A stretch of 64,000 nucleotides of DNA, taken from Periplaneta americana. Its lineage: Eukaryota; Arthropoda; Insecta; Blattodea; Blattidae. The stretch spans positions 96,304,501 to 96,368,500 of the forward strand of contig NC_091124.1 in assembly GCF_040183065.1 (NCBI RefSeq), in the 5' to 3' direction. The translations under genes were made by a program, and so were the position numbers. Below, piece by piece: positions 43,184 through 55,236 of the stretch (position 1 is its first letter; the number at the start of each line of letters is the position of its first letter). The notes beneath the pieces are model-generated. The model did not search any database and was not told where the DNA came from. It saw only the letters and a list, made by a program, of their open reading frames with translations.

Positions 43184-43657
43184 GTTACTTATTTACTTAC
43201 TTATAGCTTTTAAAGAACCCGGAGATTCATTGTCACCCTCACATAAGCCTGCCATCGGTCCCTATTCTGAGCCAGATTAACCCAGTCTCTACAATCATAC
43301 CCCACCTCCCTCAAATCCTCCCATCTACGTCTCGGGTCCACACGCGTCTGGCCGCGAAACCAGGTGGCCCGGGTTCGAATCCCAGTTGGGGCAAGTTATC
43401 TGGTTGAGGTTTTTTGCGGGATTTTCCCTCAACCCAATACGAGCAAATGCTGGGTAACTTTCGGTGCTGGACCCCGGACTCATTTCACTGGTATTATCAC
43501 CTTCATTTCATTCAGACGCTAAATAACCTAGATGTTGATACAGCATCATAAAATAACCCAATAAAATAAATAAATCTACATCTCGGCCTCCCCAAAGGCT
43601 TTTACTCTCTGGCCTCCCAACTAATACTCTACATGCATTTTTGGATTCGCCCATACA
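43184..43657 (-). mobile_element. second LINE 3' end of the same family, minus strand
   Basis: TTACTTATTTACTTACTTATAG tail start, then the inverted C-terminal LINE sequence to CTCCCAACTAATACTC at about 43614-43629 and ATTCGCCCATA near 43645. Flanked by AATGAGAATTTGG on both sides (43171, 43658). Contains the SINE 43336-43573. Confidence 0.75.
43336..43573 (+). mobile_element. tRNA-derived SINE with 13-bp TSD
   Basis: B box GGTTCGAATCC, then GGGGCAAGTTATCTGG, TTTTCCCTCAACCC, GCTGGGTAACTTTCGG, ending CCCAATAAAATAAATAA. TSD ATCTAC(G/A)TCTCGG at 43323-43335 and 43574-43586. Inserted in a LINE. Confidence 0.88.
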
Positions 43658-45912
43658 ATGAGAATTTGGTATCATACGAAACTTGAACTTCTCCTGATAG
43701 TTGGAATGAAGAACAATACAGGTATTTCACTTATGAAAATTCATGGCTAGAAGTAAATAACAAATTGCTAGGGCGTTCTGTTTGCCATGAAATCAGTACA
43801 GTTGGTATGGGGACACAGGAAGATACAGGGATTAAATTTGCGGGAATACAATGTAAGGTTAGCCAGGAGTGGTGACAAGAAAAAAAAGGAAAATAGTTTA
43901 GGAAAAAAATTCATAAACATAAGACAACAGTTTCCCATAAAGCTCCTGAATCAATTAAAACTGAAGGCAACAAACAACTTGAGAAAACAATTGACAATAT
44001 GAATGCTAAATATTTAGAAATGAATATCGGGATTTTAAGGCTTTGTAGTATTTATTACATTTAACGTACAATTATAAAATATAATACACCAAATGCAACT
44101 CAAACATTTTTGTTACAAGTACTCAATGTGAGCACCATTCGTCACACGGCACACATCGAGTCGATAAGCGAGTTCTTCCCTAACCTTGGTCAGTGTGTCT
44201 GGAGTAATTATTCCAACAACTGCTTCAATCCTCTGTCTTAAGTCTGGTAGGTCAGTTGGTAGTAGAGGTACATCCACACGATCCTTTATGAATCCGCAAA
44301 GGTAAAAATCGCATGGCGTAAGATCTGGTGAACATGGAGGTCATGCAAAACGAGCTCTGTCATTCAGCCCCTTTCGGCCAATCCAGCGGTCGCACAGTGT
44401 GTAATTTAGCGAGTCTAGCCGGCCAAAAATCATTTCTCGAAAACTAATCGCTCAATTTTCATAAAATTTAGTATGTACCTTCAATTACTGAAGTTGATAA
44501 GTTTTTAATAATGAAAATGAAAATAGCAACTATTTTTACTGAAAATAAAAATAGTAATGTTGTAAAAAAAATTCGATTCAAGTGGAAAAAATAAATTAAT
44601 GTTCATAATGTGGAATTAATGTTCATAATGTGGAATACACTTAAAATTGAAAGCGTAAGGCGAAGGAATATTGCTACATATCTTACTCCTTCGGATGTCA
44701 GATGCATCCCCATTAGAATCAGTATCCTCACTGCTAGTCTCTCCTTTGACAGCACCGACTAATGGAGGCTCGGAGACAACTGCAGCACTACTATTGAAAT
44801 CAACTGCAATTTCCTCTTCTTAATTTCTTTAAGCTGGTGATGTAAGGGTCCAAAGAAATAAGTAACCTGAATAAAAGATAGGTATTTGTGTCTTTCTTGA
44901 TGTTTTTCTTGAGAAGACTTCTCTGAAAAGTCTAATATAGTATTTGTTCCTCATTTCCTGGGCTTCCTCAGATAGTTTGCCAGTAAGTATAATAGTGTCC
45001 TGTGACCTTCTGTCCATGAGCCAAGAGTTTGTGAATGATTGTAGGCATATAATACTATTTGTGCAAGCATAAATATAATTCCCTTGTCTCCCTTGCTTAC
45101 ATGTCAAGTGCCCGTTCATCAGTATTGCAAAACCGCATGAAAAAGGTTTCTGATATATTATGTGTAAACGACTTATTAGATTTCCATCTATTCCCATAAT
45201 ATATGCGAAAGTGGAAACCTCCCTGAAAAATATTCTTGCGGTATTTGCATCGTTTTTATTGCAACTGCTTTGTTTTATCATGTCAACAACATGTCATGTC
45301 AACATGCCTGAACCTATCCTATCTTCAATGTTTCGCAATAAGTAAAACGGTGGATCTAAATTAACTGTTACAAGATTTTGTATTTCCCTTAATTCTTTAT
45401 ATTGATTTGAGGTCAACTGTAGATCAGTAATCAAAGCGAGATCCTTGTTAGCTGATAATTGTTGGTCGTTCCTCAAAATCAATTTTTACGATTTTTTTTT
45501 TCCATTTTGTCGCACGTTGAAGTAATGCAAGTGAAAGCTCTCCTACAATATTGGCCCCATCTCTTTTCCTAGAAGTTCTGAAATTCATATGGGCAACAGA
45601 AAGCTTTTCTTCTGGCGATCTTTCTTTAAAATGTGGACTAGCTTTTTTTCCATTTTAATCTTTCGCCAAGTCTCCAAAAAGTTTACGTGGACGTCTCGAA
45701 TGCTTGTACTGGCAGAATCAAATTGGAATTGTTTTGTAGTAGGCGGCAAAGTATTACATATTTTATTTTCAGACTTTGCATCTTGGTTGAAACATAACAC
45801 ATTATATTTTAAGACATTTTTCTCATTTCTGTTGTATTTTTCCCACCGTAATCGAATTTTCGAGCATAGAAATTTAATTCATTTTTTTAATGACTGTAAA
45901 AGGTCTTCAGAG

Positions 45913-45983
45913 CAGTGGCGTGTGGTGATAAATAATCCTTGTGGTGCACAAATATTTATTATGATTATCATATTATTATTATA

Positions 45984-46031
<48 letters not shown>

Positions 46032-47319
46032 GGTTCTAACTACTACATAACTATTAACATTTGTTATGTAAGTATAAATTTACATAATTTTGTTAGTCAT
46101 GAAATTGCAGTTAATCAGTTTCCTATGTAGGTCCAGTAATAGCAAAGTAAAGCGTTTAATTTTATTGCAGCACACCGTAAATAATATACGTGTGTTGTCT
46201 CATCAGCCTTAACTGCTAAAAAGTCAGCAGCTTTCTTTATTTCTTTGAAATATCATGGCATACATCAAAATGGCTTGAAGGACTTAGTTCTGTATAGTGT
46301 TTGATGTGCTCTTAAACACTGTCCCTCTTTCCAAATGTTCCTTAAGAGTGCGTCTAATTCAGAACTGAAATTGATGAGGCCAAGAAAAATACTCGCGTTT
46401 AAAGATGAGTTTCCGTCTTCGTGATCTCTTAAAGCCAACTCAAAAGCTCCACAAAAACCCCACGCACATATCTGTTCTTAGTAACTTTATCATTGTGAAG
46501 TTCAACAATCCAATTGAATCCAATTGTGTCTGTATGTTTGTTTGACCCAACACTGCTAATTTAACATTATTGTTGATGTGTGCAGCTGAAGAATCGTGTT
46601 TTTTAATTCTTTCATTCATGTGCTACAAATCAATCATATCTGCAGAACGATAATCAAAATTATGTAGTTACTACGCAAGTCCTAAATTCAAACAGAAAAA
46701 TAGATAAAATTCATAAAACGTACTTATTTTTGTCAATAAATGTTCGCTGTCGAACAATAGGCAAGGAAAATAAAATACAGCGTCTTTTCTATTGGAGCCG
46801 CGTATTGCATTTTTCGTAAGTCCGACTGTTGAATTTTCTTGTCACTTCTCTGTTACTGTTCTTCGTCACATAATTTTAATTCATGTGTTGGTCTACCCAT
46901 GTTCTTTATTTTGATCTTTTCGTGTAAAGGTCTTATAGAAAATTACACATTTAAAAGATTTTGCACACTATTCATTTTAACATTTATGATGGAACGAGCT
47001 TGAGAACACATCTGAAAGTGCTCCTAACCCCTGCTTCGCACACTGTACTGGCTCCCTACCATGCTCCAAAGCCTGCCAGTGAAACACTACTACTGCGCAT
47101 GCTTGAATGGAACAGTGTGCCGCAAGTGTCGAGCGGTAAACGTAAGTCCCAGGCGTCAACAAGACCAGTACACGTGCAGTGTTATTTTTACATAGTATTA
47201 TAATAAAGAATTATGTCGCTCACATAGTCTACTGCAGCTCATTGATATAAATTTAAAAACATGCGTTATTTGAAGAGGTGGTGCACTGCTCCTGTGCTCC
47301 TTAAGAGAAATCGCCACTG
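45913..47319 (-). mobile_element. hAT element, 1407 bp, TSD CTTCAGAG
   Basis: Ends CAGTGGCGTGTGG and ATCGCCACTG, flanked by perfect CTTCAGAG at 45905-45912 and 47320-47327. Contains a (TTA)n run (45977-46030) and a decayed DUF4371-type hAT transposase piece. Third level of nesting: hAT in Transib in mariner. Confidence 0.9.
46140..46640 (-). pseudogene. hAT transposase fragment (DUF4371-like)
   Basis: Minus strand reads HMNERIKKHDSSAAHINNNV, then CVGFLWSF, RTLKEHLERGTVFKSTSNTI QN-type and a short DET-like end. This follows the DUF4371 order (H-xxS-xxH ... AFRGHDE ... LxxHLxxxTVFxGTSxxIQN). Heavily mutated. Confidence 0.6.
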
Positions 47320-48355
47320 CTTCAGAGTAATCTTTGAGATCAAAATGTTCAATTATATTTGAGAATTTCACTTTTCTCTCGCTCTTGTTACACATTTGGA
47401 AAACAGCTCTCCGGATTACGGAGCGCATGGTGTCTGAAAATAATTAGTAGCTACTCTGTCTGCACCTGTTTGCAGAAAAAAATCACGACGTCGTATTCAG
47501 AAAAGTATAATGAATATCTCTACAAAATTTTATCGAGGTGATAGAGGGCTACACCTTTTAAAAGTCAATTCGAAATATATAATAAGGTAAAACTCAAACT
47601 CTTTGCACATGTTTATCCAGACACTTATTCTAGACAATAAGATAATAATTTTTGTCACGAAAATTAGCTTATATGTAAGTACATACCTTCTTATAATATA
47701 TCCACACTCTGCATTAGAAAAAAATACTGCATTAACTTTACCACTTTGCACCATCCAAACACATACTCCGCGCCCGCCTGTGCAGCGCAAATGATCTTAC
47801 CGGAGACATGCAACTTTCGCTCTGTTGTGAGGGTCCCCTACCAGATGTAAGCATCTGTATACACTTGGATAGTATACTTTGGAGTGTTATAAACACGTCT
47901 ATATAAGAATTTAGCATTAAAGATAGGGTGTGAAAATTGATTTTTGGCCGGCTATCTGCTTGAAATTACACACTGTGGGTCGGGTACAACGTCGTTTAAC
48001 CAATCGCGTACTTCCATATGCGTAATCCTTAAAATTGTCCACACAGACGTCGCTGGAATTGCTAATTCACGACTAGCCTTCCAAACATAATTCTTGGGGC
48101 TACGCGTGAAAAAATCTCTCACTCGTTCAACGCACAGGCAGAGGAAACAATGCATGCGCGTAAAAAACTGTTTGAGTTGCTCTTTCATTTCATGTATTAT
48201 TTATAATTGTACGTTGAATGTAATAAATACTACAAAGCCTTAAAACCCCGATATTCATTTTGAAACACCAGGTATTGGTATAATACAAGTGTGTGTGAAA
48301 CAGAGCTATAAATAATTGATTATGGATTAATAAAACTAATTTTAGCATACTTACT

Positions 48356-49290
48356 TACTTACTGGCTTTTAAGGAATCCGGAGGTTCATTGCCACCCTCA
48401 CATAAGCCCGCCATTGGTCCCTATCCTGAGCAAGATTAATCCATTCTCTATCATCATATCCCACCTCACTCAAATCCATTTTAATATTATCTTCCCATCT
48501 ATGTCTCGGCCGCCCTAAAGGTCTTTTTCCCTCCGGCCTCCCAACTAACACTCTATATGCATTTCTGGATTCGCCCATACGTGCTACATGGCCTGCCCAT
48601 CTCAAACGTCTGAATTTAATGTTCCTAATTACGTCAGGTGAAGAATACAATGCGTGCAGTTCTGTGTTGTGTAACTTTCTCCATTCTCTTGTAACGTCAT
48701 CCCTCTTAGCCCCAAATATTTTCCTGAGTGCCTTATTCTCAAACACCCTTAACCTATGTTCCTCAAAGTGAGAGTCCACGTTTCACAACCATAAAGAACA
48801 ACTGGTAATATAACTGTTTTATAAATTCTAACTTTCAGATTTTTTGACAGCAGACTGGATGATAAAAGCTTTTCAACCGAATAATAACAACAGGCATTTC
48901 CCATATTTATTCTGTGTTTAATTTCCTCCCAAGTATCATTTATATATTTGTTACTGTTGCTCCAAGATATTTGAACTTCTCTACCTCTACAAAAGATAAA
49001 TTTCCAATTCTTATATTTCCATTTCGTACAATATTCTGGTCACGAGACATAATCATATACTTTGTCTTTTCGGGATATACTTCCAAACCTATCTCTTTAC
49101 TTGCTTCCAGTAAAATTCCCGTATTTTCCCTAATCGTTTGTGGATTTTCTCCTAACATATTCACGTCATCCGCATAGACAAGCAGCTGATATAACCCATT
49201 CAATTCCAAACCTTCTCTGTTATCCTGAACTTTCCTAATGGCATACTCTAGAGCAAAGTTAAAAAGTAAAGGTGATAGTGCATAGAGGTG
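48356..49290 (-). mobile_element. LINE ORF2 3' part with (TTAC)n tail, spans the duplication boundary
   Basis: Minus strand: [35 protein letters not shown] (catalytic YADD), [12 protein letters not shown], then HRLRVFENKALRKIFGAKRD and RRLRWAGHVARMGESRNAYR to AMNLRIP and a TTAC microsatellite. About one frameshift in the middle and a truncated 5' end. The copy-2 duplication edge (49221) falls inside it. Confidence 0.88.
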
Positions 49291-49514
49291 AAAAAATCTA
49301 TGTATCATGTTACAAAAATGAGTAGTTAATATGGTATATATAGTATTATCCATGATGGAATGTATAGGGTCCTAAAGAGGTGGTTTCAGTCTTGTTATAA
49401 ATTCCAGAACTCAGTCAACCTCTATAAAACTGAGTACTAGATTTTTCACAGATCACGGTGAAGACTACATCACCTTTTCTTAATGTCGAGTTCAACAAAT
49501 CATAAAAGCTCTAC

Positions 49515-49706
49515 CTTTCTGCCTCCTGTATACACGGACATGTCTATCTTTTGAATATACGTAATTACCAATTTCATTATCAGCTGCATTCTCCCTTCTA
49601 CTTTTCACTGACATCTGTGGAATTTTTTTAGGTGACATCTTCTTCTGTTTTTCAGTAACACTATCATAGTCCTCCATTGTTTCACTGCCACTGCGTGGAA
49701 TGGGAC
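49515..49706 (-). CDS. CENPC: CENP-C pre-cupin exon, second copy
   Basis: Identical in reading (GPIPRSGSETMEDYDSVTEK ... RHVRVYRRQK) and splice sites to 15351-15542. On the minus strand it lies 5' of exon 38131-38307. Its phase 1-1 lets it splice to that exon in frame. Whether it is used is unknown. Confidence 0.7.
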
Positions 49707-50243
49707 CTTTCATCATGTGTAAAAAAAATGGAGAAAAAAAAAGAATAACTTAATATAATGTGTTTCATATTCTTCGTGACTACACCGATCAGAGTATTTA
49801 TATAAAGTTCAGTGCAGCCAATGGCTCATGCACTAAGCATCTATATGACTGTGGGGTGAAGTATACATATAATAGCCAGTGTTGTAAGTTTGCACTCGAT
49901 GTTTATCAATAAAATTACAGTTAGATAAATGTGTTTCAATTCTCTCTTGAACACAAGGTATATATCTATGAATCACGGTGGGCATCAGATGGGAGCAATT
50001 CCGAAGTAGGTGAAGGAACTAAGATCTAAATCGAGGCTGACAAGAAGTAGAGTAATGAAAGTAGATGATAGTTCAGGAAGCAGTGTTGAAACAAAAGGGG
50101 AAAACAAGGTGAAAAAGCAGTATGACTTAAGGAAATGGTGTGGAGGGGAAATAAATCGTGAGAAAAGAAAACTAAGAACTAAATAAAGTAGCAATGTGGA
50201 AAAGTTAGCAGTGAAAAGTGCAAATAGTTAGAGATGTGAAGTG

Positions 50244-50526
50244 AGGAGAAATGTGCCATACACGAGGGGGGTCAAGAATTAGAAATATAGTATTTTTGGT
50301 ATAATAATGGGTGAGAAGTGAATTAGTGGAATAATTGATGATGGACAATAAAAGACTAGTGGAAGAATTGCAATACTAAATTAATAAGTAATGACCTAAA
50401 TGACTTGTACGAGAGGCGTTGTAAAATGGGGAGATGGCACTGTGTACTAATAATGTGAAGTACTGCCTCACCAAAAGGTATATTGCTTAAAGACAAATAT
50501 GTTCATTCATTCATTCATATCTATGA
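50244..50526 (+). mobile_element. retroposon 3' end with (ATTC)n tail, copy of 16080-16362
   Basis: Same sequence as 16080-16362 within the large duplication. Confidence 0.4.
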
Positions 50527-52115
50527 ACCACACATTCAAACAAATTCAGCATGTGAAATGCAAAGACCTTTTTTCTATGAAGTTCCCTGTTATGGACATT
50601 CCAAATAGTACTAAAATACATTGACCCGGAACAAAACTGAAAGTGGCAATTTAATTAAAAAACACACACACACACACAAAACGTTATATTTGTTTCAATT
50701 GAAATGGAAGTAGGTTATACAGAGAAACACTAAACTGATATTCTGAGAATCAGCATACAAACTTGCTCAGCACGTAAGGATATCCAAAATTTCTCCAAAT
50801 GTAATCTTCATCTTACGATGTTGGATGACGTATATACATCCGTTGATGTGACATATTACATACAAAACTTCTCCATTTACGAAACTATTAAAGTTGAAGC
50901 CTATAAAATAACTGACTTACATAAACTTTGTTCCATTGATCCTGCCACAAAATTGAATTTTCCTACGTAACTACATCCGAAATCAGATTCATGACCGAAA
51001 AATCTATTCTTATCACATGTTCTTCCAACTTCATAGCAGGGTAAATTGGCAAGATAAAGGATACTAGATTTATAAGGAATTCTGCATCCTCCACAAAGCC
51101 CTACTTATGATTTTAAAAAATTAGAATCTTGTATTCTACTCCAGGTGAAAGAATAACAGAACTAATCTTTCATGAAGTAAATAGGCGTCAGTATAGAACT
51201 GAGCTTCTTCAACATGGAGATGCAGGGAATGTGAACATTCGAAAAGTTAAATCAAGTAGCCTACTAAGTAATTTTTCAGATCCAACATTGACTTTATCTG
51301 CAGCATGCACTGAACCTTAATCTACAGAATAATAGAAAAAAGCTCCTGAAACATAATGCATGGCAGACTAAAATCTGCAAGAACAAGAAATCAATCAACT
51401 ACAGTTATAACAACGTTCAAGATCGTCATCCATTCCTTTGCATCTTCATTACAAAACCAATAAATGAATTCACATTTATTCTTAACCACAGAGAATTCTA
51501 TAGGACATAACATTAACGACGTGAACCCATAGGAGGCTTTGCTAAAACTCTATCTTATTTTTTAATATGAAACTTCAGTTATATAAACTAAATTAATAAC
51601 ATACCTAATGGCAAATACAATTAAGTTCAACATACATCCCGGAAAATAGAAAATATCCTCATTTTCATAAAATGTGTCTTACCTGAATGGCCGAACAAGT
51701 TACAAAATCTCAGATTATTTTAATTATCCTGCAAATATACATCACGTTTTAGGTAAATCATTTTAATACAATTGAATAGTCTACGGTAAAATTAGTTGAA
51801 TTTCCAGTAGGGATCAGTAACATTTTACTGCATTCTATTTAATTCATTCCCTTCATTCTAGGTAGTTACGTGATTGCAAAATATTCTGAACTGTAATGAT
51901 TCTTACTTTCAATTCCTTTCCTGTTATACATGTTTTTCTACTTTTATGTTGTACACAATACAAATGTGAAAAAAAAAAAAATGTTTTCTCCTCACAAATG
52001 CCCAGGTTTTGTCAGACTAAACATGAAGCATAGGTCCGGAACATGAATAATGTCTCTGATTTTTTTTAACAAATGAATAATTTGAATTTTGTATTCATCC
52101 ATATCAAATATGGAA

Positions 52116-52883
52116 TATGGAGCAGTAGGTTAGGATCCGTACAGACAAAACCAAATCGATTCAATAGAAAAGGTCCAACGCAGGGCTGCAAAATATGTCA
52201 AAATGGGAAGGGGGCAGGATGAAGAAGCAGTAAAAGACCTAAGGTGAGAAATTCTCAAATCAAGGCAACGAAAAACCAGACTGACCTCATTGTTTAAGGT
52301 ACAAATGGGACACAAAGCATGGACCGACATCAATGCTAGATTAGTGACACCATCATACTTAGGCAGGGCTGATCATATTAGGAAGTTTAAATACAGAAAA
52401 CAAAGAACAGACGTGGCAAAATTTTCCTTTGTTAACAGCACAATAGTAGAATGGAACAGCTTACCTGCGGCAATCTTTCAGGGTGGTCCTCTCAAAATCA
52501 ACACATTTAAGGAAAGGTTGAGAAGATTAGTTTGAAAATATAATTATAGGTGCAGTGTAATTATCTAAGTTGTGTCATGTAATTAATTAAGTTGATATGT
52601 AATTAATTCAGGTGATATGTAATTACTTAAGTTGGTAATAGTTGGGTTTAATAGAAATACTTATAGATTAGGTATACTTTCGTTTATTGTACGTGCTATT
52701 ATAGCATAGTTTTTATTTATAGTCCTAGAATTATTACATCTATTTAATTATAGTTAGAATTAAATTTAGTTTATTTAATTTTTTTATTACTCTAATTACT
52801 GTAAATTTTATGAATATAATTCTTGTAATGTTATTGTATATTATATATCACTGCCACCAGGTGTATATCCAATTGTAGTATTA
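52116..52883 (+). mobile_element. LINE (CR1/Jockey-like) C-terminus, copy of 17915-18683
   Basis: Same ORF2 end as in copy 1 (WNSLPAAI ... LRRLV). The TACATA tail is lost because the sequence switches to the Mutator-like insert at 52884. Confidence 0.7.
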
Positions 52884-53385
52884 TGAGATAAAATTTTGAA
52901 CACTGGTTCTTAAAAGTAGGAGAAAACATAATTTATAATTGCATATAAATCGACATAGTAGTTTTGGAATAATTCAGATGTAAATTATGCTAATTAATTA
53001 TACATAATCAATTTGATAGGTACACTTTTCAAAGAATGTATTAAGCCTAGAGACTTGAAACTTTGGAGGCCTAGTAATAATGCTTTTGGCTATAATTTAC
53101 TACCTCTGCTAGAATGCTGACTTATTTCTAACATTATTTAAATCAATTTCATTTTTTATAATTAATTTACATAGAAAAACAATCAATCCTGTGTGACTGG
53201 TAATGGAACTAATAATGTTAGAACAGTAATTGTGGTAGCAAACAGTTACTAATACAATAATAAAGCACTGTTCCAAATTTCAGACTGATAGCTGCAATAG
53301 TTTTTTAGAAAAGTGTACCTAAAGTATAAAAAATGTAGTTTTGAGAAAACAGTGGATAAAGTTCAAACTTACAATTACTGTAGTT

Positions 53386-55131
53386 TCAATGCATCCCTGG
53401 ATTGTAATCATCTTCCTTCTCCTTTTCTTCCTCTTCTCGTCTTCTTTTCTGGTTCCTCTTTGCAGTCCTATGCTCTTTTGACTGGGTTTGCATCGCTTTC
53501 TCAGCTTCTTTTACTCTTCGGACATCGATGGCACATAGCGCACGTTCCATATTCAATCCTGGTTTTATGCCCATCAACTCCAGAACTTTCTTTCTGCTGC
53601 TACTGCCATCATTGAAAGTGATAACAGCATCCAGGACACCAGTCTTGAGGACATTCAGGCCCACAAACACTGTCTTTGGCAATCTTTCCCATATGCAGTT
53701 GTTGAAACTTTCATTGGGGTTTTGGGTGCAGCCGTGTGTACATTTCTATAACAGCTTCTTGTCAGCAAGATCTCTGAATATTGGCTTTACCTTCAACATG
53801 ACAGCTTCTGGTAGGGAATGTCTGTGATCATATACTTTATTTTGAGCTTGTGCCTTATTATAACCGCACCACGAATCCAGACCTTTGGGACAGAGTTGAT
53901 GGTATGGTTTCTCGTTGGTTGAAATTTTATGGAAGTATGTAGCCCATACACTCTTCCTCATTTCTTCCACATTCCCTGTGTTCCTTCTAATGGCTAAGCC
54001 ATAGTAGGTCTGAAAGAGATCAATTTCTGTATTGGTCAAACGACCCGCTCCAGCGAGTGTCTTGCCATCATCTAGTTTTATCCCCTTTAGCTCCTTCTTG
54101 AGTCTTCCCAGTCGTGCTCCCATTCTCTTGTGAACGTGGCCTATGCATTCAAGTTTTTCAATTTCTACCCCCTCCCCATAGGGTTTGTCTTCTTGTACCT
54201 TTTTGAAACCCTTGCTGTCACCATCACCAAGATATTGCACATACCGAATATTCAGAGAATCCTCAGACTGCCTAAAAATGTTCACTGCACCTTGCACCTC
54301 CATTCCTCCACTATAACCTTTATAGTTTTTTGTACATTTATGTACAGTTCCCTTTCCCTGTGAACATGTCTGACAATATTTAGTCAATATTTCCACTGCC
54401 AACACCTTGCCCGTGAGTAATGATGTTGCAGTGACAACACCATTTAGTGACGTATGCCCCCGCTTTTGCCAACTGCCATCGAAAGCCCCACATATGTCTC
54501 TGTTGTTACCATTCAACTCCACAGTTTCCATTGCAGCTTTTCTCATTGAGGCTTCTGCAATTTCAGAGAGGGATTCATTTATAAAGAAAACTTCTCTGTC
54601 AAACCTAGCAGGTGGAGGAGGAAGATTCATAATAGCACAAAATGTTTGTGCAGCGTGTCTGCCCTTACCAATGCTTCGCATACCATACACAAGTCTTGTA
54701 TTTACATTGTACAGCCTATTTCTGTTCATTGCAGATGTCATTGTGGGCTTTACACTTTCACAATTACTGCAATGTAAATTTATTTTTGTTGCCAATCCCT
54801 TCCTGGAACTAATGTTTTCAAACATTTCCACACAGTCTTCACTATTGCAGTATTTGCATTTCACATGCTGTTTTATGAAGTCAGATAGTATACCTAAATC
54901 TATAATAATATTATTATTACTAGATGATGACACATTTTGACCTTCAGTACCTGTTATATTCTCATTCTCCAAATAAACAAGTTTTTTCTTGGATGAGCTA
55001 GGTGTAGGTTCATTGTTTTTCTCTGCCCTAACCTCAATGCTGGGGGTACAACTAACACTGTTTGTATTTGTATATTGATTGCCACGGAACTTACGTTTTT
55101 TCCCTTTATTAAAACTCTTTCTTCTAGGCAT
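53386..55131 (-). pseudogene. Mutator-like transposase, one in-frame amber
   Basis: 582 codons, ATG at 55131 (MPRRKSFNKGKKRKFRG, basic start). Zinc-ribbon-like CKYCNSEDC ... CSNC (about residues 92-126), then CGAFDGSWQKRG (first Asp), VQYLGDGDSKGF (second Asp), CIGHVHKRMGARL, CPKGLDSWCGY, NPNESFNNCIWE (Glu) and a Lys/Arg-rich C-terminus. It matches the Mutator-like transposase domain family of invertebrates. The only break is TAG at 53748-53746 (after DKKLL); the frame continues at once (KCTHGCTQNPNESF). Confidence 0.88.
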
Positions 55132-55236
55132 ATTTACACAATAAGAGCACTATGAACTATATTCACAACACCACAAAATCACAATAAACAAAGCCACGTG
55201 CTAATTCACTCTCACAACTGTAACAAGCAAAGCACT

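Larger units (their letters stand above)
42790..44015 (+). pseudogene. hAT-related (KIAA1586/DUF4371-like) gene, N-terminal part, interrupted
   Basis: ELMKWLTKRTFSKETDKPDG and DNNECNEN before 42957, then SWNEEQYRYFTYENSWLEVN, CHEISTVGMGTQEDTGIKFA and KIHKHKTTVSHKAPESIK to 44005. This resembles the TTF-type zinc-finger N-terminus of KIAA1586-like hAT transposases (xxWLxxxNxLLGCxxC ... FxxHxxSxxHxxA). Two LINE ends and a SINE sit in the middle, and a mariner cuts off the 3' part at about 44020. Confidence 0.5.
44829..47430 (-). pseudogene. Transib transposase (RAG1-related), remnant
   Basis: N-terminal piece VKFSNIIEHFDLKDYSE (about 47350) continues after the hAT as DLLQSLKK (45911). Then DLALITDLQLTSNQYKELRE, and the C-terminal NTARIFFREVSTFAYIMGID and LSEEAQEMRNKYYIRLFREV to 44829. 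The last block is a hallmark of Transib/RAG1-core C-termini (LSEEAQEaxNK). Much of the catalytic core is deleted, and frameshifts are frequent. Confidence 0.75.
44393..47977 (-). mobile_element. Transib element, 3585 bp, RSS-like ends, 5-bp TSD GGTCG
   Basis: Both ends start CACAGTGTGTAATTT, followed after 8-9 variable bases by TAGCCGGCCAAAAATCA. Perfect 5-bp target duplications GGTCG at 44388-44392 and 47978-47982. Transib elements make 5-bp GC-rich TSDs, and their termini resemble V(D)J recombination signal sequences; CACAGTG is identical to the RSS heptamer consensus. Decayed Transib transposase inside on the minus strand, plus a nested hAT (45913-47319). Confidence 0.88.
44021..48274 (-). 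mobile_element. mariner-type element with nested Transib
   Basis: Inverted repeats of ~65 bp: left AATGAATATCGGGATTTTAA, right inverted AATGAATATCGGGGTTTTAA, continuing through TTTGTAGTATTTATTACAT. The residual minus-strand transposase has an N-terminal part (VERVRDFFTRSPKNYVWKAS, about 48120) and a C-terminal part (SPDLTPCDFYLCG, about 44310), with the middle catalytic region deleted. Deleting 44393-47977 plus one GGTCG restores the open frame across the site. Confidence 0.82.

Noticed and set aside
54407..54940. 177-residue plus-strand open frame
   Set aside because: Shadow of the Mutator-like transposase on the other strand.
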